NCBI RefSeq assembly: GCF_000612725.1
Contig: NZ_HG964450.1
Span: 1,308,441 to 1,343,246 of the forward strand
Length of the DNA: 34,806 nt
DNA from: Mycolicibacterium austroafricanum
Lineage (GTDB): Bacteria; Actinomycetota; Actinomycetes; Mycobacteriales; Mycobacteriaceae
Direction: 5' to 3'
Position 1 is the stretch's first letter, and every line of letters starts with the position of its first letter. A program made the position numbers and the translations under genes. Under the pieces are notes generated by a model that had not been told where the DNA came from, searched no databases, and worked only from the letters and a program-made list of their open reading frames with translations. Shown piece by piece: positions 5,891-17,052 of this stretch.

Positions 5891-7013
5891 GAAGTACGAA
5901 ACCGCTTCTGGTGCAACGCGTTACCGGGTGCGCTACCGGACGCCCGATCATCGGCAGACCACGAAGCGCGGGTTTGAGACGAAGCGGGACGCGACGGCGT
6001 GGGCGAACCAGCTGGAGGTCGACAAGCGCAAGGGAGCGTATGTGGCGCCAGCCGCGGGCCGGGTGAAGTTGGGGCAGTTCGCGGGGGAGTGGCTGGACTC
6101 GAAGCACAAGTTGAAGCCATCGACCCGTGCCCGATATCAGGTTGTGCTGGACACTTTCATCGCCGAGCACGCCGAGGTCCCGTTAGGGGACATCAGTCGC
6201 CAGTTGGTGCGGGAGTGGGTGGCAGATCTCAGCACGAGCCACGCCCCGGCGTCGGTGCACAAGACGATCGGCGTGCTTCGCCAAGTGCTGGCGATGGCGG
6301 TGCGGGAGAACCGTCTGGTGATGAATCCCGTTGACGGGGTCGAGCTGCCTTCGGTGACGTCGGTGGAGCAGCGTTTCCTGACGCTGGAGCAGTTGCACGC
6401 GTTGGCGGATGCGGCCGGGGATCACCGGGCCTTGGTGTACGTGCTCGGAACGTGTGGGCTGAGGTTTGGGGAGGCCGCCGAGCTTAGATGGGGCCGCGAT
6501 GTCGATCTGCAGAAGTTGCAGATCCGTGTGACGCGGTCGGTGGCTCTCGTCGACAACAGGTTCGTGGTGGGGTCGCCGAAGAATGGGAAGGGCCGCACGG
6601 TCAGCTTGCCGGCCTTTGTCGCGGATCTCCTGACACCTGGGGACGCGGACGCCCTGGTGTTCCCAGACTCCACCGGCGGATACATGCGGGGCACGAACGT
6701 CCGGCGACGGTGGTGGGCCGACGCCGTGGCGGCCGCGAAGCTGTTCCCCCGTACCGTGCCCGACAGCGATGGCCGCGACACGGTGCTCTATGAGTTCAAG
6801 ATCCACGAGTTGAGGCACACCGCGGCGTCGCTGGCGATCCAGGGTGGGGCGAACATCAAGAGCCTGCAGAACATGCTTGGCCACGAATCCGCCGCACTCA
6901 CTTTGGACCGCTATGGCCACTTGTACGGGTCCGATGTCGAGGCGGTCGGGGTGGCCATCAACGCGCTATTGACTCGTGATTGTGGTCAAAATGTGGTCAC
7001 GGACGCTGCCTGA
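5877..7013 (+). CDS. int: Tyrosine recombinase (phage integrase)
   Basis: This 378-residue protein has the full tyrosine recombinase layout: an N-terminal arm-binding strand domain (about 1-60, MATIEKYETASGATRYRVRY), a SAM-like core-binding domain (about 65-150), and a catalytic domain with R196 (GLRFGEA), K235 (SPKNGKG), H310 and R313 (HELRH), H336 (LGHES) and nucleophile Y346 (LDRYGH). All key residues are present, so it should be active. It integrates the element by recombination between attP and the tRNA-Ala attB site 48 bp downstream. The start ATG lies inside the end of the repressor gene, so the two are co-transcribed. A hairpin terminator follows. Confidence 0.95.
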   Translation: MATIEKYETASGATRYRVRYRTPDHRQTTKRGFETKRDATAWANQLEVDKRKGAYVAPAAGRVKLGQFAGEWLDSKHKLKPSTRARYQVVLDTFIAEHAEVPLGDISRQLVREWVADLSTSHAPASVHKTIGVLRQVLAMAVRENRLVMNPVDGVELPSVTSVEQRFLTLEQLHALADAAGDHRALVYVLGTCGLRFGEAAELRWGRDVDLQKLQIRVTRSVALVDNRFVVGSPKNGKGRTVSLPAFVADLLTPGDADALVFPDSTGGYMRGTNVRRRWWADAVAAAKLFPRTVPDSDGRDTVLYEFKIHELRHTAASLAIQGGANIKSLQNMLGHESAALTLDRYGHLYGSDVEAVGVAINALLTRDCGQNVVTDAA

Positions 7014-7021
7014 CAGCAGAA

Positions 7022-7060
7022 CAGGCCAGACAACATACTGTCTGACCTGCTTGTTTGATT
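7022..7060 (+). terminator. Intrinsic terminator after integrase
   Basis: Arms 7022-7032 and 7039-7049 pair over 11 bp with a single non-Watson-Crick position (a C facing an A) and a 6-base loop. They are followed by a T-rich tail (CTTGTTTGATT). It sits between the integrase stop and the oppositely oriented tRNA-Ala, so it may end transcripts from both sides. Confidence 0.65.
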
Positions 7061-7061
7061 G

Positions 7062-7105
7062 TGGAGCCTAGGAGATTCGAACTCCTGACATCTGCCTTGC
7101 AAAGG
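7062..7105. other. Probable attachment site core (att) in the 3' half of tRNA-Ala
   Basis: The integrase gene ends next to the tRNA 3' end and the tRNA is complete, so the crossover core most likely lies in the 3' half of the gene (T arm to anticodon loop), with the same bases repeated at the far end of the element. The far copy is outside the window, so the exact core limits are inferred from common tyrosine integrase usage. Confidence 0.5.
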
Positions 7106-7134
7106 CAGCGCTCTACCAACTGAGCTAAGGCCCC
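7062..7134 (-). tRNA. alaT: tRNA-Ala (TGC anticodon)
   Basis: A 73-base cloverleaf reads on the minus strand, beginning GGGGCCTTAGCTCAGTTGG and ending AGGCTCCA. The acceptor stem contains the G3:U70 pair that identifies tRNA-Ala. The anticodon TGC is at 7099-7101, within the loop CTTTGCAAG, and the T-loop has GTTCGAATC. CCA is not encoded. The 3' end faces the phage element, so it is the probable integration site and its 3' end may be supplied by the element. Confidence 0.96.
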
Positions 7135-7137
7135 CGG

Positions 7138-7263
7138 TCAGGAAGGTAGGTCTGCGCCGGGGTTCGGCGCTGTGTGCCACACCTCGGGGCCGTGCTGTGT
7201 CCGCCACACGAACACCGCGACCGCCGCCGCGATGCCCGCGCCGAGCAGGAGCACCGGCTTCAT
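7138..7263 (-). CDS. Small membrane protein, DLW-39-like (41 aa)
   Basis: A 41-codon frame lies on the tRNA strand between tRNA-Ile and tRNA-Ala, the place where actinobacteria often encode the tiny DLW-39 family protein. It has one N-terminal membrane helix (MKPVLLLGAGIAAAVAVFVW), then a basic turn (RTQHG) and a short polar tail. The family motif DLW appears here as EVW (PEVWHTAPNPGAD). ATG 7263 is preceded by GGAAAGG about 10 bases away. The role is unknown; membership is judged from position, size and topology. Confidence 0.55.
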   Translation of the reverse strand: MKPVLLLGAGIAAAVAVFVWRTQHGPEVWHTAPNPGADLPS

Positions 7264-7280
7264 CGACTTGTACCTTTCCG

Positions 7281-7354
7281 TGGGGCTAGGAGGACTCGAA
7301 CCTCCGACCTCTTCGTTATCAGCGAAGCGCTCTAACCGCCTGAGCTATAGCCCC
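7281..7354 (-). tRNA. ileT: tRNA-Ile (GAT anticodon)
   Basis: A 74-base cloverleaf reads on the minus strand, starting GGGGCTATAGCTCAGGCGG and ending in CTAGCCCCA. The acceptor stem GGGGCTA pairs with TAGCCCC. Anticodon GAT is at 7318-7320, and the T-loop has GTTCGAGTC. It lies between the DUF3566 gene and tRNA-Ala, the conserved mycobacterial ileT-alaT arrangement downstream of gyrA. Confidence 0.96.
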
Positions 7355-7379
7355 GTTCAACCACACGGACCGAGCGACG

Positions 7380-7409
7380 AGATTACCGTACGGACAACCC
7401 GTCTCCCAA
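7380..7409 (-). promoter_or_regulatory. Putative promoter of the ileT-alaT unit
   Basis: On the minus strand -35 TTGGGA (7409-7404) and -10 TAATCT (7385-7380) are separated by 18 bases. A start near 7373 would give a short leader before tRNA-Ile at 7354. It lies in the only gap between the DUF3566 gene and the tRNA. Confidence 0.5.
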
Positions 7410-7426
7410 ACCGCGAAGTGGTGACC

Positions 7427-8332
7427 TCAGTCGCGGTCGGCGAGGGTGACCTCCACGCCGCCCACCAGATCGGTCGTCAGGTTGTAGATGAACGCCCCGA
7501 TGGTCGCCGCCGCGGTGAGAAGCACGATGTTGACCAGCCCGATCAGCGCGGCCCCACCGAAGATCGTGCCGCTGGAGACCAGCTCTCCGCCGGAGCTGCC
7601 GCTGGCGCTGGTGAGCAGGTCGCCGACGTTGCTGTTCAGCTTGCTCCACACACCCATGCCGCCGAGGACCAGGTACAGGAACGCCACCGCGATCATCCAC
7701 ACGAAGAACAGCACCACCGACAGCAACAGCGACACCTTCAGCGTGCTCCACGGGTCGACGCGGCGGATCTGCATGCTGGCCCGCACGGGGCCGGTGTGCG
7801 CACGGGTGGCGACCTGCACGGCACGGTTGCCGGCCGGAGGTGCCGGTTTCGGCGCCGGCTTGGGCTGCTGTTCGGGCACCGGCCGGTCCACCGGCTTGCG
7901 TTGCTGCGGCGGACGGGGTCCCGACAGGTCGGGGATCTCACTGGCGTAGGCCGCACCCTGGTCGGGCCGTGGCCCCGGCTCCGGCCGGTTGCCTTCGGTG
8001 CGGACCACCTCGGTGCGCGCGTTGCGCTGCGCAGGCGCGGGCTCGGTCTCCTGGCTGCCGGCCGGGGCCGACCCACCGGCCATGAACCGGTTAAGCCGGG
8101 CATCGAGACCACCGGGAGCATTCGGCCGGGGTCCTTCGCCTTGAGCGCCCTCGGGAGCCTGGTGCTGCCGGGCCCGACCCGCTGGACCGCGCTGCCACGG
8201 CGGCACATCGGCACCTTCGGCGGTGTGCGCCGGCCGTGGTCCGCCGTCGTGACCTGAGCCCGGCGACCCGGCAGGCGAGCCGTTGGCCGCCTCACCCGCC
8301 CGTGGGTACCCCGGCTCCTGCGGTGAGCTCAC
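7427..8332 (-). CDS. DUF3566 membrane protein (Rv0007-like)
   Basis: This 301-residue protein has a long disordered Pro/Gly/Ala-rich N-terminal half (about 1-170) and a C-terminal DUF3566 domain. The domain begins with [20 protein letters not shown] and has two membrane helices (about 178-205 and 255-280) and a short acidic end (VEVTLADRD). It is the gene always found after gyrA in mycobacteria (Rv0007). Its function is not known; the membrane topology and charged tail suggest a structural or division-linked envelope role. The start is GTG 8332, directly after the gyrA stop TAG (8335-8333), so it is almost certainly co-transcribed and coupled with gyrA. Confidence 0.85.
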   Translation of the reverse strand: MSSPQEPGYPRAGEAANGSPAGSPGSGHDGGPRPAHTAEGADVPPWQRGPAGRARQHQAPEGAQGEGPRPNAPGGLDARLNRFMAGGSAPAGSQETEPAPAQRNARTEVVRTEGNRPEPGPRPDQGAAYASEIPDLSGPRPPQQRKPVDRPVPEQQPKPAPKPAPPAGNRAVQVATRAHTGPVRASMQIRRVDPWSTLKVSLLLSVVLFFVWMIAVAFLYLVLGGMGVWSKLNSNVGDLLTSASGSSGGELVSSGTIFGGAALIGLVNIVLLTAAATIGAFIYNLTTDLVGGVEVTLADRD

Positions 8333-11300
8333 CTACGACTCCTCATCATCAGTCGCGTCCAGGTCGGTGTTGACCTCGTCCGTGCTGTCGCCGACCTCGG
8401 CGTTGCGCGCGATCGCGATAAGTGTGTCGCCCTCACCCAGGTTCATCAAGCGAACGCCCTTGGTTTGGCGTCCGGCCTTGCGGACCTGGCGCGCGGCGGT
8501 GCGGATGACACCGCCGCCGGAGGTGATGGCATACAGCTCGGTGTCGTCGTCGACGATCAACGCCCCGACCAGGGTGCCCCGCCTGCGGTCGTACTGGATC
8601 GTGAGGATTCCCTTGCCGCCGCGGCCCTGTGCGGAGTACTCCTCGATGGCGGTGCGCTTGGCGTAACCGCCCGACGTGGCCACCAGCAGATAGGTGTCCT
8701 CGCGAACCACGTTCAGCGACAGCAGCTGGTCTTCCTCGTTGAATCGCATGCCCTGTACGCCGGAGGTCGCGCGGCCCATCGGCCGCAGCGCCTCGTCGGT
8801 CGCCGAGAAGCGGATCGACTGGCCCTTGGCGGACACCAACAGCAGGTCGTCCTCGGCGGAACACAGCACCGCACCCACGAGTTCGTCCCCGTCGCGGAGG
8901 TTGACCGCGACGATGCCGCCGGACCGGTTGGAGTCGAAGTCGACGAGCCTGGACTTCTTCACCAATCCGTTGCGGGTGGCCAGCACCAGGTACGGCGCAT
9001 CCTCGTAGCTCTTGAGCTGGATGACCTGGGCGATGCGCTCCTCCGGCTGGAAGGCCAGCAGGTTGGCCACGTGCTGGCCGCGTGCGGTGCGGGACGCCTC
9101 GGGCAGGTCGTAGGCCTTGGCCCGGTACACCCGGCCCTGCGTGGTGAAGAACAGGATCCAGTCGTGTGTGGAGCACACGAAGAAGTGGTTGACGATGTCG
9201 TCCTGCTTGAGGCCGGCGCCCTGCACACCCTTGCCGCCACGCTTCTGGCTGCGGTACAGGTCGGACTTGGTCCGTTTGGCGTAGCCGGTCTCGGTGATCG
9301 TGACGACGACCTCCTCGCGGGCGATCAGATCCTCGTCGGCGACGTCACCGTCGGCCGGGATGATCCGGGTACGACGGTCATCGCCGTACTTGTCGACGAT
9401 CTCCTTGAGCTCGTCGCGCACGATGGTGCGCTGCCGTTCCGGCTTGGCCAGGATGTCCTCGAGATCGGCGATCTCGGCCTCGATCTTGGCCAGATCGTCG
9501 ATGATGCGCTGACGTTCCAGGGCGGCCAACCGGCGCAGCTGCATGTCCAGGATCGCCTGAGCCTGGATCTCGTCGATGTCGAGCAACTCGATAAGTCCCG
9601 CGCGCGCGATCTCGACGGTCGCCGAGGCCCGGATCAACGCGATGACCTCGTCGAGCGCGTCGAGGGCCTTGACCAGACCGCGCAGGATGTGGGCCCGTTC
9701 GTTGGCCTTGCGCAGCCGGTAGGTGGTGCGCCGGACGATGACGTCGAGCTGATGGTTGACGTAGTGCCGGATCAGCTGGTCGAGGCGCAGCGTGCGCGGC
9801 ACCCCGTCGACGATCGCCAGCATGTTGGCGCCGAAGCTGGTCTGCAGCTGGGTGTGCTTGTAGAGATTGTTCAGCACCACCTTGGCCACGGCGTCGCGCT
9901 TGATCTCCACGACGATGCGCAGACCCACACGGTCACTGGACTGGTCCTCGATGTTCGAGATGCCGGTCAGTTTCCCGTCGCGGACCTGCTCGGCGATCGA
10001 GGTGATGAAGTTGTCGTGGTTGACCTGGTACGGCAACTCCGTGATCACCAGTGACGTGCGACCGCGGCTGTCCTCTTCGATCTCCACCACGCCACGCATC
10101 CGGATGGATCCGCGTCCGGTGTTGTAGGTGTCGGTGATGCCCTGCGAGCCGACGATCAGGCCGTGGGTGGGGAAGTCCGGGCCCTTGACCCGCTCACAGA
10201 CCGCGGTCAGCGTGGCTTCCTCGTCGGCCTCGTGATTGTCGAGGCACCAGTACACTGCCTCGGCGAGCTCGCGCAGGTTGTGCGGCGGGATATTGGTGGC
10301 CATACCGACCGCGATGCCGCCGGAGCCGTTGGCGAGCAGATTCGGGAACCGGCTCGGCAGAACCGTCGGCTCCTGCACCCGGCCGTCATAGTTCGGGATG
10401 AAATCGACTGTCTCCTCGTCGATTTCGCGCAGCATCTCCATCGCCAGCGGAGTCAGTCGCGCTTCGGTGTTGTGACTGACGAACCCGTTCGAGATGAAAG
10501 AGTGGTCGTCGGTGTCGACGCGCAGGCTGTAGACCGGCTGCACGCCGGCACTCACGACAGACGCCACCTCGGCGTAGTAGAAGCGACCATCGGTGAGTTC
10601 GGTTGCGATCGCGCGGACGTCCGGGTCGGTGATGCGAGTCACGATCTCGCTGCCATCTCGGCGCCAGCGCGACAACCTGTCGATGTTGTGCTTGTGCAGC
10701 CACTCCTTGTCGACCCAGGGACTCCCGCACTCGCGACGGATGAACGCCGCCAAACCGGGAACATGATCGCCGTCGAGTCCTGCGGCTCGTTCGGGCAGGT
10801 CGGAGAGCAACCGCTGCAACTTCCGCTGCTTTGCTCCTCCGAATCCGACCCGCGCGGAGAATTCTTCGGCACTGGCGCGGTTGATGATGACCACCTTGTG
10901 CTCACCGGTGGCGTGCAGGTACCGCCGTGAGATGACTCCGAACTCCAGCAGCATCTGCTGGACGTCCTTCGCCAACTGGCCGCTACGAGTGGAGTAGGAC
11001 ACCTGAATCGTGTTGCGCGGCAGGGCCGAGCAAGATCCGTCACCCTCGAAGAGGGCCTGAAGGAATGCGCGCTTCACTGCGGCTGCAGAGTTCCACAGCC
11101 ATTCAGGGACCATTTTGGCTGCCGACCGCTGGCCAAGTAGGTCCACCAGTCGGCTCCGCTTCAAGGAGGTGAGGTTCTGGATGTCCAACTCGAGCAGGTT
11201 CGAGCCGGAAACGATCTCCCGCTCGTACACATAGCGGGGCCCGCCGACGACCGAGTCGTACGCGGCAACAACCATGTTGAAGTAGTCGCGGTCAAGGTTG

Positions 11301-12121
11301 TTGAAACCGGCGCGCGATTCACTGACGAAACCTTCGCTGATGAAGGCTCCGAGCAGCAGCGCCTCCATCACGTCATGCCAGTCCGCGGGTCCGAACTCGA
11401 CCGGTGGCGTCCGCTGAAGCACGACACGATCGCCGGGACGGATCTCTTCGATCAGTTTCCACAGCAGCGTGGGAACACCGCCGACGTCGACCAGACACAG
11501 CAGCGGGTGGTTCCCCGTCCCCGTGACCTCGTAGCCTTCGGTGGTTCGTACCGTGAAGGTTTCGTGATCACCCGAGTGGAACAGTGCATCGGCCACAACC
11601 GGGTTGCCATGCCTGTCCAGGACCTTGAGCTCAATCGCGTTGTCCGAGTTCGGCTGAGCGCCTGACACGACGTCGCCGATGCGCACCGACTGCCCGAACG
11701 GTAACCGCACCATCGAGTCGCCGGTGAGACAGTAGCGCATCGCGGCTGGCGGATCGTTACCCGGCGAGCCGAAGTTGCCCTGGCCGTCGACCAGCGGGTA
11801 GCGCAGTGACCACGGCTGGGCCATCCGGACCAGCGTGTCGTAGATCGACGCATCACCGTGCGGGTGGTAGTTACCCATCGTCTCGGCAACGGAGCGTGCG
11901 GATTTCGCGTGACCCCGGTCAGGCCGGAAGCCAGAGTCGAACATCGCGTACAGCACGCGGCGGTGCACCGGCTTGAGGCCGTCACGGACCTCGGGCAGCG
12001 CGCGCCCGACGATCACGCTCATCGCGTAATCGATGTAGCTGCGCTGCATCTCCTGCTGGATGTCGACCGGCTCGATGCGGTCGCCTGCTTCGCCGCCTGG
12101 AGGCAACGTGGTGTCAGTCAT
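8333..12121 (-). CDS. gyrA: DNA gyrase subunit A with an in-frame intein
   Basis: The 1262-residue precursor gives an 841-residue GyrA after removal of a 421-residue intein. GyrA cuts and reseals DNA in the A2B2 gyrase that introduces negative supercoils. The catalytic tyrosine is Y130, and the intein starts at the next residue, splitting the AMRY/TEARL active-site motif. The quinolone region ([15 protein letters not shown], about 87-101) is of wild-type mycobacterial form. A breakage-reunion domain with a coiled-coil arm (about to residue 500 of the spliced protein) is followed by six-blade beta-pinwheel repeats, with the GyrA-box visible as SQKRGGKG, and an acidic tail. The gene lies 19 bases after gyrB. 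Activity depends on splicing. Confidence 0.97.
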   Translation of the reverse strand: MTDTTLPPGGEAGDRIEPVDIQQEMQRSYIDYAMSVIVGRALPEVRDGLKPVHRRVLYAMFDSGFRPDRGHAKSARSVAETMGNYHPHGDASIYDTLVRMAQPWSLRYPLVDGQGNFGSPGNDPPAAMRYCLTGDSMVRLPFGQSVRIGDVVSGAQPNSDNAIELKVLDRHGNPVVADALFHSGDHETFTVRTTEGYEVTGTGNHPLLCLVDVGGVPTLLWKLIEEIRPGDRVVLQRTPPVEFGPADWHDVMEALLLGAFISEGFVSESRAGFNNLDRDYFNMVVAAYDSVVGGPRYVYEREIVSGSNLLELDIQNLTSLKRSRLVDLLGQRSAAKMVPEWLWNSAAAVKRAFLQALFEGDGSCSALPRNTIQVSYSTRSGQLAKDVQQMLLEFGVISRRYLHATGEHKVVIINRASAEEFSARVGFGGAKQRKLQRLLSDLPERAAGLDGDHVPGLAAFIRRECGSPWVDKEWLHKHNIDRLSRWRRDGSEIVTRITDPDVRAIATELTDGRFYYAEVASVVSAGVQPVYSLRVDTDDHSFISNGFVSHNTEARLTPLAMEMLREIDEETVDFIPNYDGRVQEPTVLPSRFPNLLANGSGGIAVGMATNIPPHNLRELAEAVYWCLDNHEADEEATLTAVCERVKGPDFPTHGLIVGSQGITDTYNTGRGSIRMRGVVEIEEDSRGRTSLVITELPYQVNHDNFITSIAEQVRDGKLTGISNIEDQSSDRVGLRIVVEIKRDAVAKVVLNNLYKHTQLQTSFGANMLAIVDGVPRTLRLDQLIRHYVNHQLDVIVRRTTYRLRKANERAHILRGLVKALDALDEVIALIRASATVEIARAGLIELLDIDEIQAQAILDMQLRRLAALERQRIIDDLAKIEAEIADLEDILAKPERQRTIVRDELKEIVDKYGDDRRTRIIPADGDVADEDLIAREEVVVTITETGYAKRTKSDLYRSQKRGGKGVQGAGLKQDDIVNHFFVCSTHDWILFFTTQGRVYRAKAYDLPEASRTARGQHVANLLAFQPEERIAQVIQLKSYEDAPYLVLATRNGLVKKSRLVDFDSNRSGGIVAVNLRDGDELVGAVLCSAEDDLLLVSAKGQSIRFSATDEALRPMGRATSGVQGMRFNEEDQLLSLNVVREDTYLLVATSGGYAKRTAIEEYSAQGRGGKGILTIQYDRRRGTLVGALIVDDDTELYAITSGGGVIRTAARQVRKAGRQTKGVRLMNLGEGDTLIAIARNAEVGDSTDEVNTDLDATDDEES
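10469..11731 (-). mobile_element. GyrA intein with LAGLIDADG homing endonuclease domain
   Basis: The insert spans Cys1 (TGT, 11731-11729) to His420-Asn421, followed by host Thr as the +1 residue. Splicing blocks are visible: C1 ([13 protein letters not shown]), block B TGNH at 72-75, and block F/G ending [10 protein letters not shown]. Two dodecapeptide motifs mark the homing endonuclease: [10 protein letters not shown] (125-134) and [10 protein letters not shown] (223-232), with acidic residues E133 and D231 present. Length and site match the M. leprae GyrA intein type (about 420 residues). All splicing residues are intact, so self-removal is expected. The nuclease may still cut inteinless gyrA alleles, giving gene-drive-like spread. 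Confidence 0.95.
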
Positions 12122-12140
12122 GAAATTTTCCTATGCCTGG

Positions 12141-14234
<2,094 letters not shown>

Positions 14235-14244
14235 TCACCGTCAC

Positions 14245-14336
14245 AGTCTACCTTCGCACACCGTCAGCACCGATTCTGCGGCGGCGTTTCCACATACCTG
14301 ATTGCGACGTGCGCGGAATTTCTCGGATGTGGATAG
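14245..14336 (-). promoter_or_regulatory. gyrB upstream region: -10-like hexamer and DnaA-box-like sites
   Basis: Within the 231-base gap between dciA and gyrB, a minus-strand TAGACT (14250-14245) is a good mycobacterial -10, but no good -35 lies 17-18 bases upstream. Two near DnaA boxes are present: CTATCCACA (minus, 14336-14328) and TTTCCACAT (plus, 14287-14295), each one or two bases off the consensus. They may link gyrase supply to DnaA, but no binding is shown. Confidence 0.35.
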
Positions 14337-14399
14337 GTCTTGACGCCGTCGGCAACGCCTCCCGGTCTTCTGGCGGCTCTGAGGGCAGGCCGGAACGGG

Positions 14400-14957
14400 T
14401 CAACCGTAGGTGTCCCGCGGACCGCGACCGGGCACGGTGTAGGGCCCCTTCCGCCAGGACGGTCCCACCGGCCCGACGATCTTGAGCGACGTGACCACGC
14501 CGTCGCCGACGGCCGCGGCGATTTTGGCCAGGATCTGGGACTGCACCATCCGCAGCTGTGTGGCCCATGCGGTCGATTCCGCCGACACCGTCAGGACGCC
14601 CTCATGCAGTGCGGTCGGCGCGGCGTGCGCGGCGATCTGGTCCCCGACCACGGCGCGCCACCTGCCGAACACCGCCCCCTCGGCGACCTTGGCCGACCAG
14701 CCCCGCGTCCTCGCCACGTCGCCGGTGACCGCTCCGAGCAACTGGGGGTCGCGACTGTCCGGTCCCGGGCCCGACCATCGGCGCCTGCCACTGCCCGCGA
14801 CCCGGCGCGCAGTGGGGGAGTAGCGGCCCAACCCGACGTTCTTGCCCTGCTGGCGCGCCGCACCGCGCGCCTCCTCGAGGGTGCGGCGGACCAGGTCCAT
14901 ACCTTTGAGGCCCTCGAGATGGGCGGGCGGATTCAGGGCGTCGTCCTCTTCGGTCAT
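14400..14957 (-). CDS. dciA: DciA (DUF721), predicted replicative helicase loader
   Basis: This 185-residue protein contains the DUF721 domain in its C-terminal two thirds (about 90-175, [20 protein letters not shown] through a conserved [16 protein letters not shown] stretch). DciA is the ancestral loader of the DnaB helicase in bacteria that lack DnaC or DnaI (established for the family). The N-terminal 85 residues are basic and probably disordered. ATG 14957 was chosen because it overlaps the recF stop as ATGA and gives the same length as Rv0004; an ATG at 15026 would add 23 unlikely residues. It lies in the conserved dnaN-recF-dciA-gyrB order. Confidence 0.88.
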   Translation of the reverse strand: MTEEDDALNPPAHLEGLKGMDLVRRTLEEARGAARQQGKNVGLGRYSPTARRVAGSGRRRWSGPGPDSRDPQLLGAVTGDVARTRGWSAKVAEGAVFGRWRAVVGDQIAAHAAPTALHEGVLTVSAESTAWATQLRMVQSQILAKIAAAVGDGVVTSLKIVGPVGPSWRKGPYTVPGRGPRDTYG

Positions 14958-16114
14958 GTCCGGACCACCGAGATGCGCCCGCCATCGCTGTCCTGCATGG
15001 TGATCCCGATCCGCCTGGCATCCCATTCGGCCGGGATGTCCTCCTCCACCGCGGCGGTCACCAGTACCTGCTCAGCGGTCGCGGCTACCTGGGCCAGCGC
15101 CTGCCGGCGGGCGCTGTCCAGCTCCGCGAACACGTCGTCGAGCAACAGCACCGGATCACTCCCTTCCACACGCAGCAGTTCGTAGGCGGCCAACCGCAAC
15201 GCCAACGCCATCGACCATGATTCACCGTGGCTGGCGAATCCCTTGGCAACCTGATCACCGAGGCGTAGTTCCAGATCGTCGCGGTGCGGACCGACCAGAC
15301 ACACACCGCGCTCGAGCTCGGCGTCACGGCGCCGACTCAACGCGTCGAGCAGAGCCGCCTCGAACATCTCCTCATCGCTGTTCCCGGCCGCCGCTTCGGC
15401 TTCCACGACGTCCACGCCGCTGCGGTAGCGGATCGCGGCAGGCCGAGATCCCGGTGCCAGCAGTTGGTATGCCTTCTCAACTTCGGGAGCCAGTTCGTTG
15501 ACCAGTTGCACCCGGGCCGAAATCAGTTGGGCACCATGGCTTGCCAGGTGACCGTCCCAGACGTCGAGTGTCTCGAGCGCCCCCCTGTCACCCCGGTATC
15601 GGGCACCCGAAGCCGTCTTGAGCAGAGCCGTCCGCTGCCTGACCACCTTGTCGTAATCCGCACGGACCGCCGCGATGCGCGGCCGTCGCGTGGTCGCGAG
15701 CTCGTCGAGATAGCGCCTACGCTCGCCGGGGTCACCGCGCACCAGCGCGAGATCCTCCGGAGCGAACAACACCGCCCGCAGGACACCCAGAATTTCACGG
15801 GCCGAACGCACGGGGGAGCGGTTGAGCCGTGCCTTGTTCGCCCGCCCGGAGGTGATGTCCAGATCCACCGCCAGTTCCCTGCCGTCGTTGACGACGATGG
15901 TGGACACCACCGCACGTTCGGCTCCGGCACGGATCAGTGGTGCGTCAGAGGCCACCCGGTGCGACCCGAGCGTGGCTGAATACCACAGCGCCTCAATGAG
16001 ATTCGTCTTGCCGAAGCCGTTCGATCCGACAAAGACGGTGCGGCCGGGCTCCAGCTCGAGCTCGACGCGGGCCCACGATCGGAAATCGGTCAGTGCCAAG
16101 TGACGTACATACAC
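14954..16114 (-). CDS. recF: RecF, DNA recombination mediator
   Basis: This 386-residue SMC-like ATPase helps load RecA at gaps and stalled forks. Walker A is GSNGFGKT (30-37, [20 protein letters not shown] just before), Walker B is [14 protein letters not shown] near the C-terminus, and the ABC signature lies before it. GTG 16114 was chosen to match the mycobacterial N-terminus ([10 protein letters not shown]); an upstream ATG at 16189 would add 25 residues lying over the gnd end. The gene is 13 bases after gnd and overlaps dciA by 4 bases, so it is co-transcribed with both. Confidence 0.95.
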   Translation of the reverse strand: MYVRHLALTDFRSWARVELELEPGRTVFVGSNGFGKTNLIEALWYSATLGSHRVASDAPLIRAGAERAVVSTIVVNDGRELAVDLDITSGRANKARLNRSPVRSAREILGVLRAVLFAPEDLALVRGDPGERRRYLDELATTRRPRIAAVRADYDKVVRQRTALLKTASGARYRGDRGALETLDVWDGHLASHGAQLISARVQLVNELAPEVEKAYQLLAPGSRPAAIRYRSGVDVVEAEAAAGNSDEEMFEAALLDALSRRRDAELERGVCLVGPHRDDLELRLGDQVAKGFASHGESWSMALALRLAAYELLRVEGSDPVLLLDDVFAELDSARRQALAQVAATAEQVLVTAAVEEDIPAEWDARRIGITMQDSDGGRISVVRT

Positions 16115-16127
16115 GGATACACCTCGG

Positions 16128-17021
16128 TCAGCCTGATTCACTAACCCGCTTGACGGCGTGGCCGCCGAATTGATTACGAAGAGCCGCAACAGCTTTCATC
16201 GTCGGAGACTCGTCCTGCCGGGACAGGAAGCGCGCGAACAGCGAGGCCGCGATGCCCGGCACCGGGACCCGTAACCGGATCGCCTCTTCGACGGTCCACC
16301 GCCCTTCACCGGAATCCTCCGTGTAGCCGCTGATATCGGACAAGCTCGGATCTTCCTTGAGAGCCTTCGCCAACAGCTGCTGCAGCCAGGACCGCACCAC
16401 CGTCCCGTTGGTCCAGGCCTGGTACACCGCTTGGGGGTCTTTCACCAGGTCTTCGGCGGCCAACATCTCGTAGCCCTCGGCGTAGGCGGTCATCAGCGCA
16501 TATTCGATGCCGTTGTGCACCATCTTGGCGAAATGTCCGGCTCCGACCGGCCCGACGTGGACGAATCCGTCCTCGAGAGGTCCTGGTGGGCGCAGCGTCT
16601 CGAAGATCGGCATCGCGCGCGCCACGTCGGCGTCACTGCCGCCGACCATCAGCCCGTAACCTTCCGTCAGCCCCCAGATGCCACCCGAAACACCGGCATC
16701 GATGAACGCGATTCCCTTCTCCGCCAACAGATTCGCGTGCCTGCCGTCTTCGGTGTAGCGGGAGTTGCCGCCGTCGATAACCAGATCGCCCGGGCTGAGC
16801 ACACCGGCCAACTCGGAGATCGTGCTGTCGGTCACGGTCCCGGACGGCACCATCACCCACACCACGCGGGGAGCGCTCAGCCGCGCCGCGAGATCCGCGA
16901 GCGAGGCCACGTCCGAGACCTCGGGTCTCGGATCGAACCCCACCACGTCGTGACCACCGTCGCGCAGCCGGGCACGCATGTTGAAACCCATCTTGCCGAG
17001 ACCGATCAGACCCAACTGCAT
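16128..17021 (-). CDS. gnd: 6-phosphogluconate dehydrogenase, decarboxylating (short form)
   Basis: This 297-residue enzyme oxidises 6-phosphogluconate to ribulose 5-phosphate and CO2, making reduced nucleotide in the pentose phosphate pathway. The Rossmann motif [12 protein letters not shown] (4-15) is at the start. The catalytic region includes [20 protein letters not shown] with the SGG substrate motif and the Lys-bearing [15 protein letters not shown]. The length of about 300 residues fits the short NAD-preferring form rather than the 470-residue NADP form; the Asp after the second beta strand (FDPRP) also suggests NAD. Its place between dnaN and recF is normal for mycobacteria. It starts at ATG 17021. 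Confidence 0.93.
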   Translation of the reverse strand: MQLGLIGLGKMGFNMRARLRDGGHDVVGFDPRPEVSDVASLADLAARLSAPRVVWVMVPSGTVTDSTISELAGVLSPGDLVIDGGNSRYTEDGRHANLLAEKGIAFIDAGVSGGIWGLTEGYGLMVGGSDADVARAMPIFETLRPPGPLEDGFVHVGPVGAGHFAKMVHNGIEYALMTAYAEGYEMLAAEDLVKDPQAVYQAWTNGTVVRSWLQQLLAKALKEDPSLSDISGYTEDSGEGRWTVEEAIRLRVPVPGIAASLFARFLSRQDESPTMKAVAALRNQFGGHAVKRVSESG

Positions 17022-17052
17022 GTCAACGTCCTCCTCGTGTCGAAGTACCGGG

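Larger units (their letters stand above)
1..7061. mobile_element. Phage-derived integrative element (one end), inserted at tRNA-Ala
   Basis: A tyrosine integrase stops 48 bp from the 3' end of a tRNA-Ala gene, and everything to its left is phage-like: repressor, excisionase-like protein, RepA-like ATPase, HNH protein, portal remnant, scaffold protein and major capsid protein. To the right of the tRNA the normal mycobacterial gyrA-side genes begin at once. The leftward genes overlap by 1-4 bases almost throughout, so replication and capsid genes form one unit. The integrase-xis-DUF2742-ATPase-capsid order recalls phiRv1/phiRv2 of M. tuberculosis (family knowledge). The other end is outside the window, so it cannot be decided whether this is a full prophage, a decayed prophage or a satellite. 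Confidence 0.9.

Noticed and set aside
6028..6037. Extra iteron-like GCAAGGGAGC in the integrase gene considered as a second origin site
   Set aside because: A single copy encoding ordinary integrase residues; without neighbours it may be chance.
8465..10054. 529-codon plus-strand frame opposite gyrA
   Set aside because: Antisense shadow of the GyrA C-terminal region.
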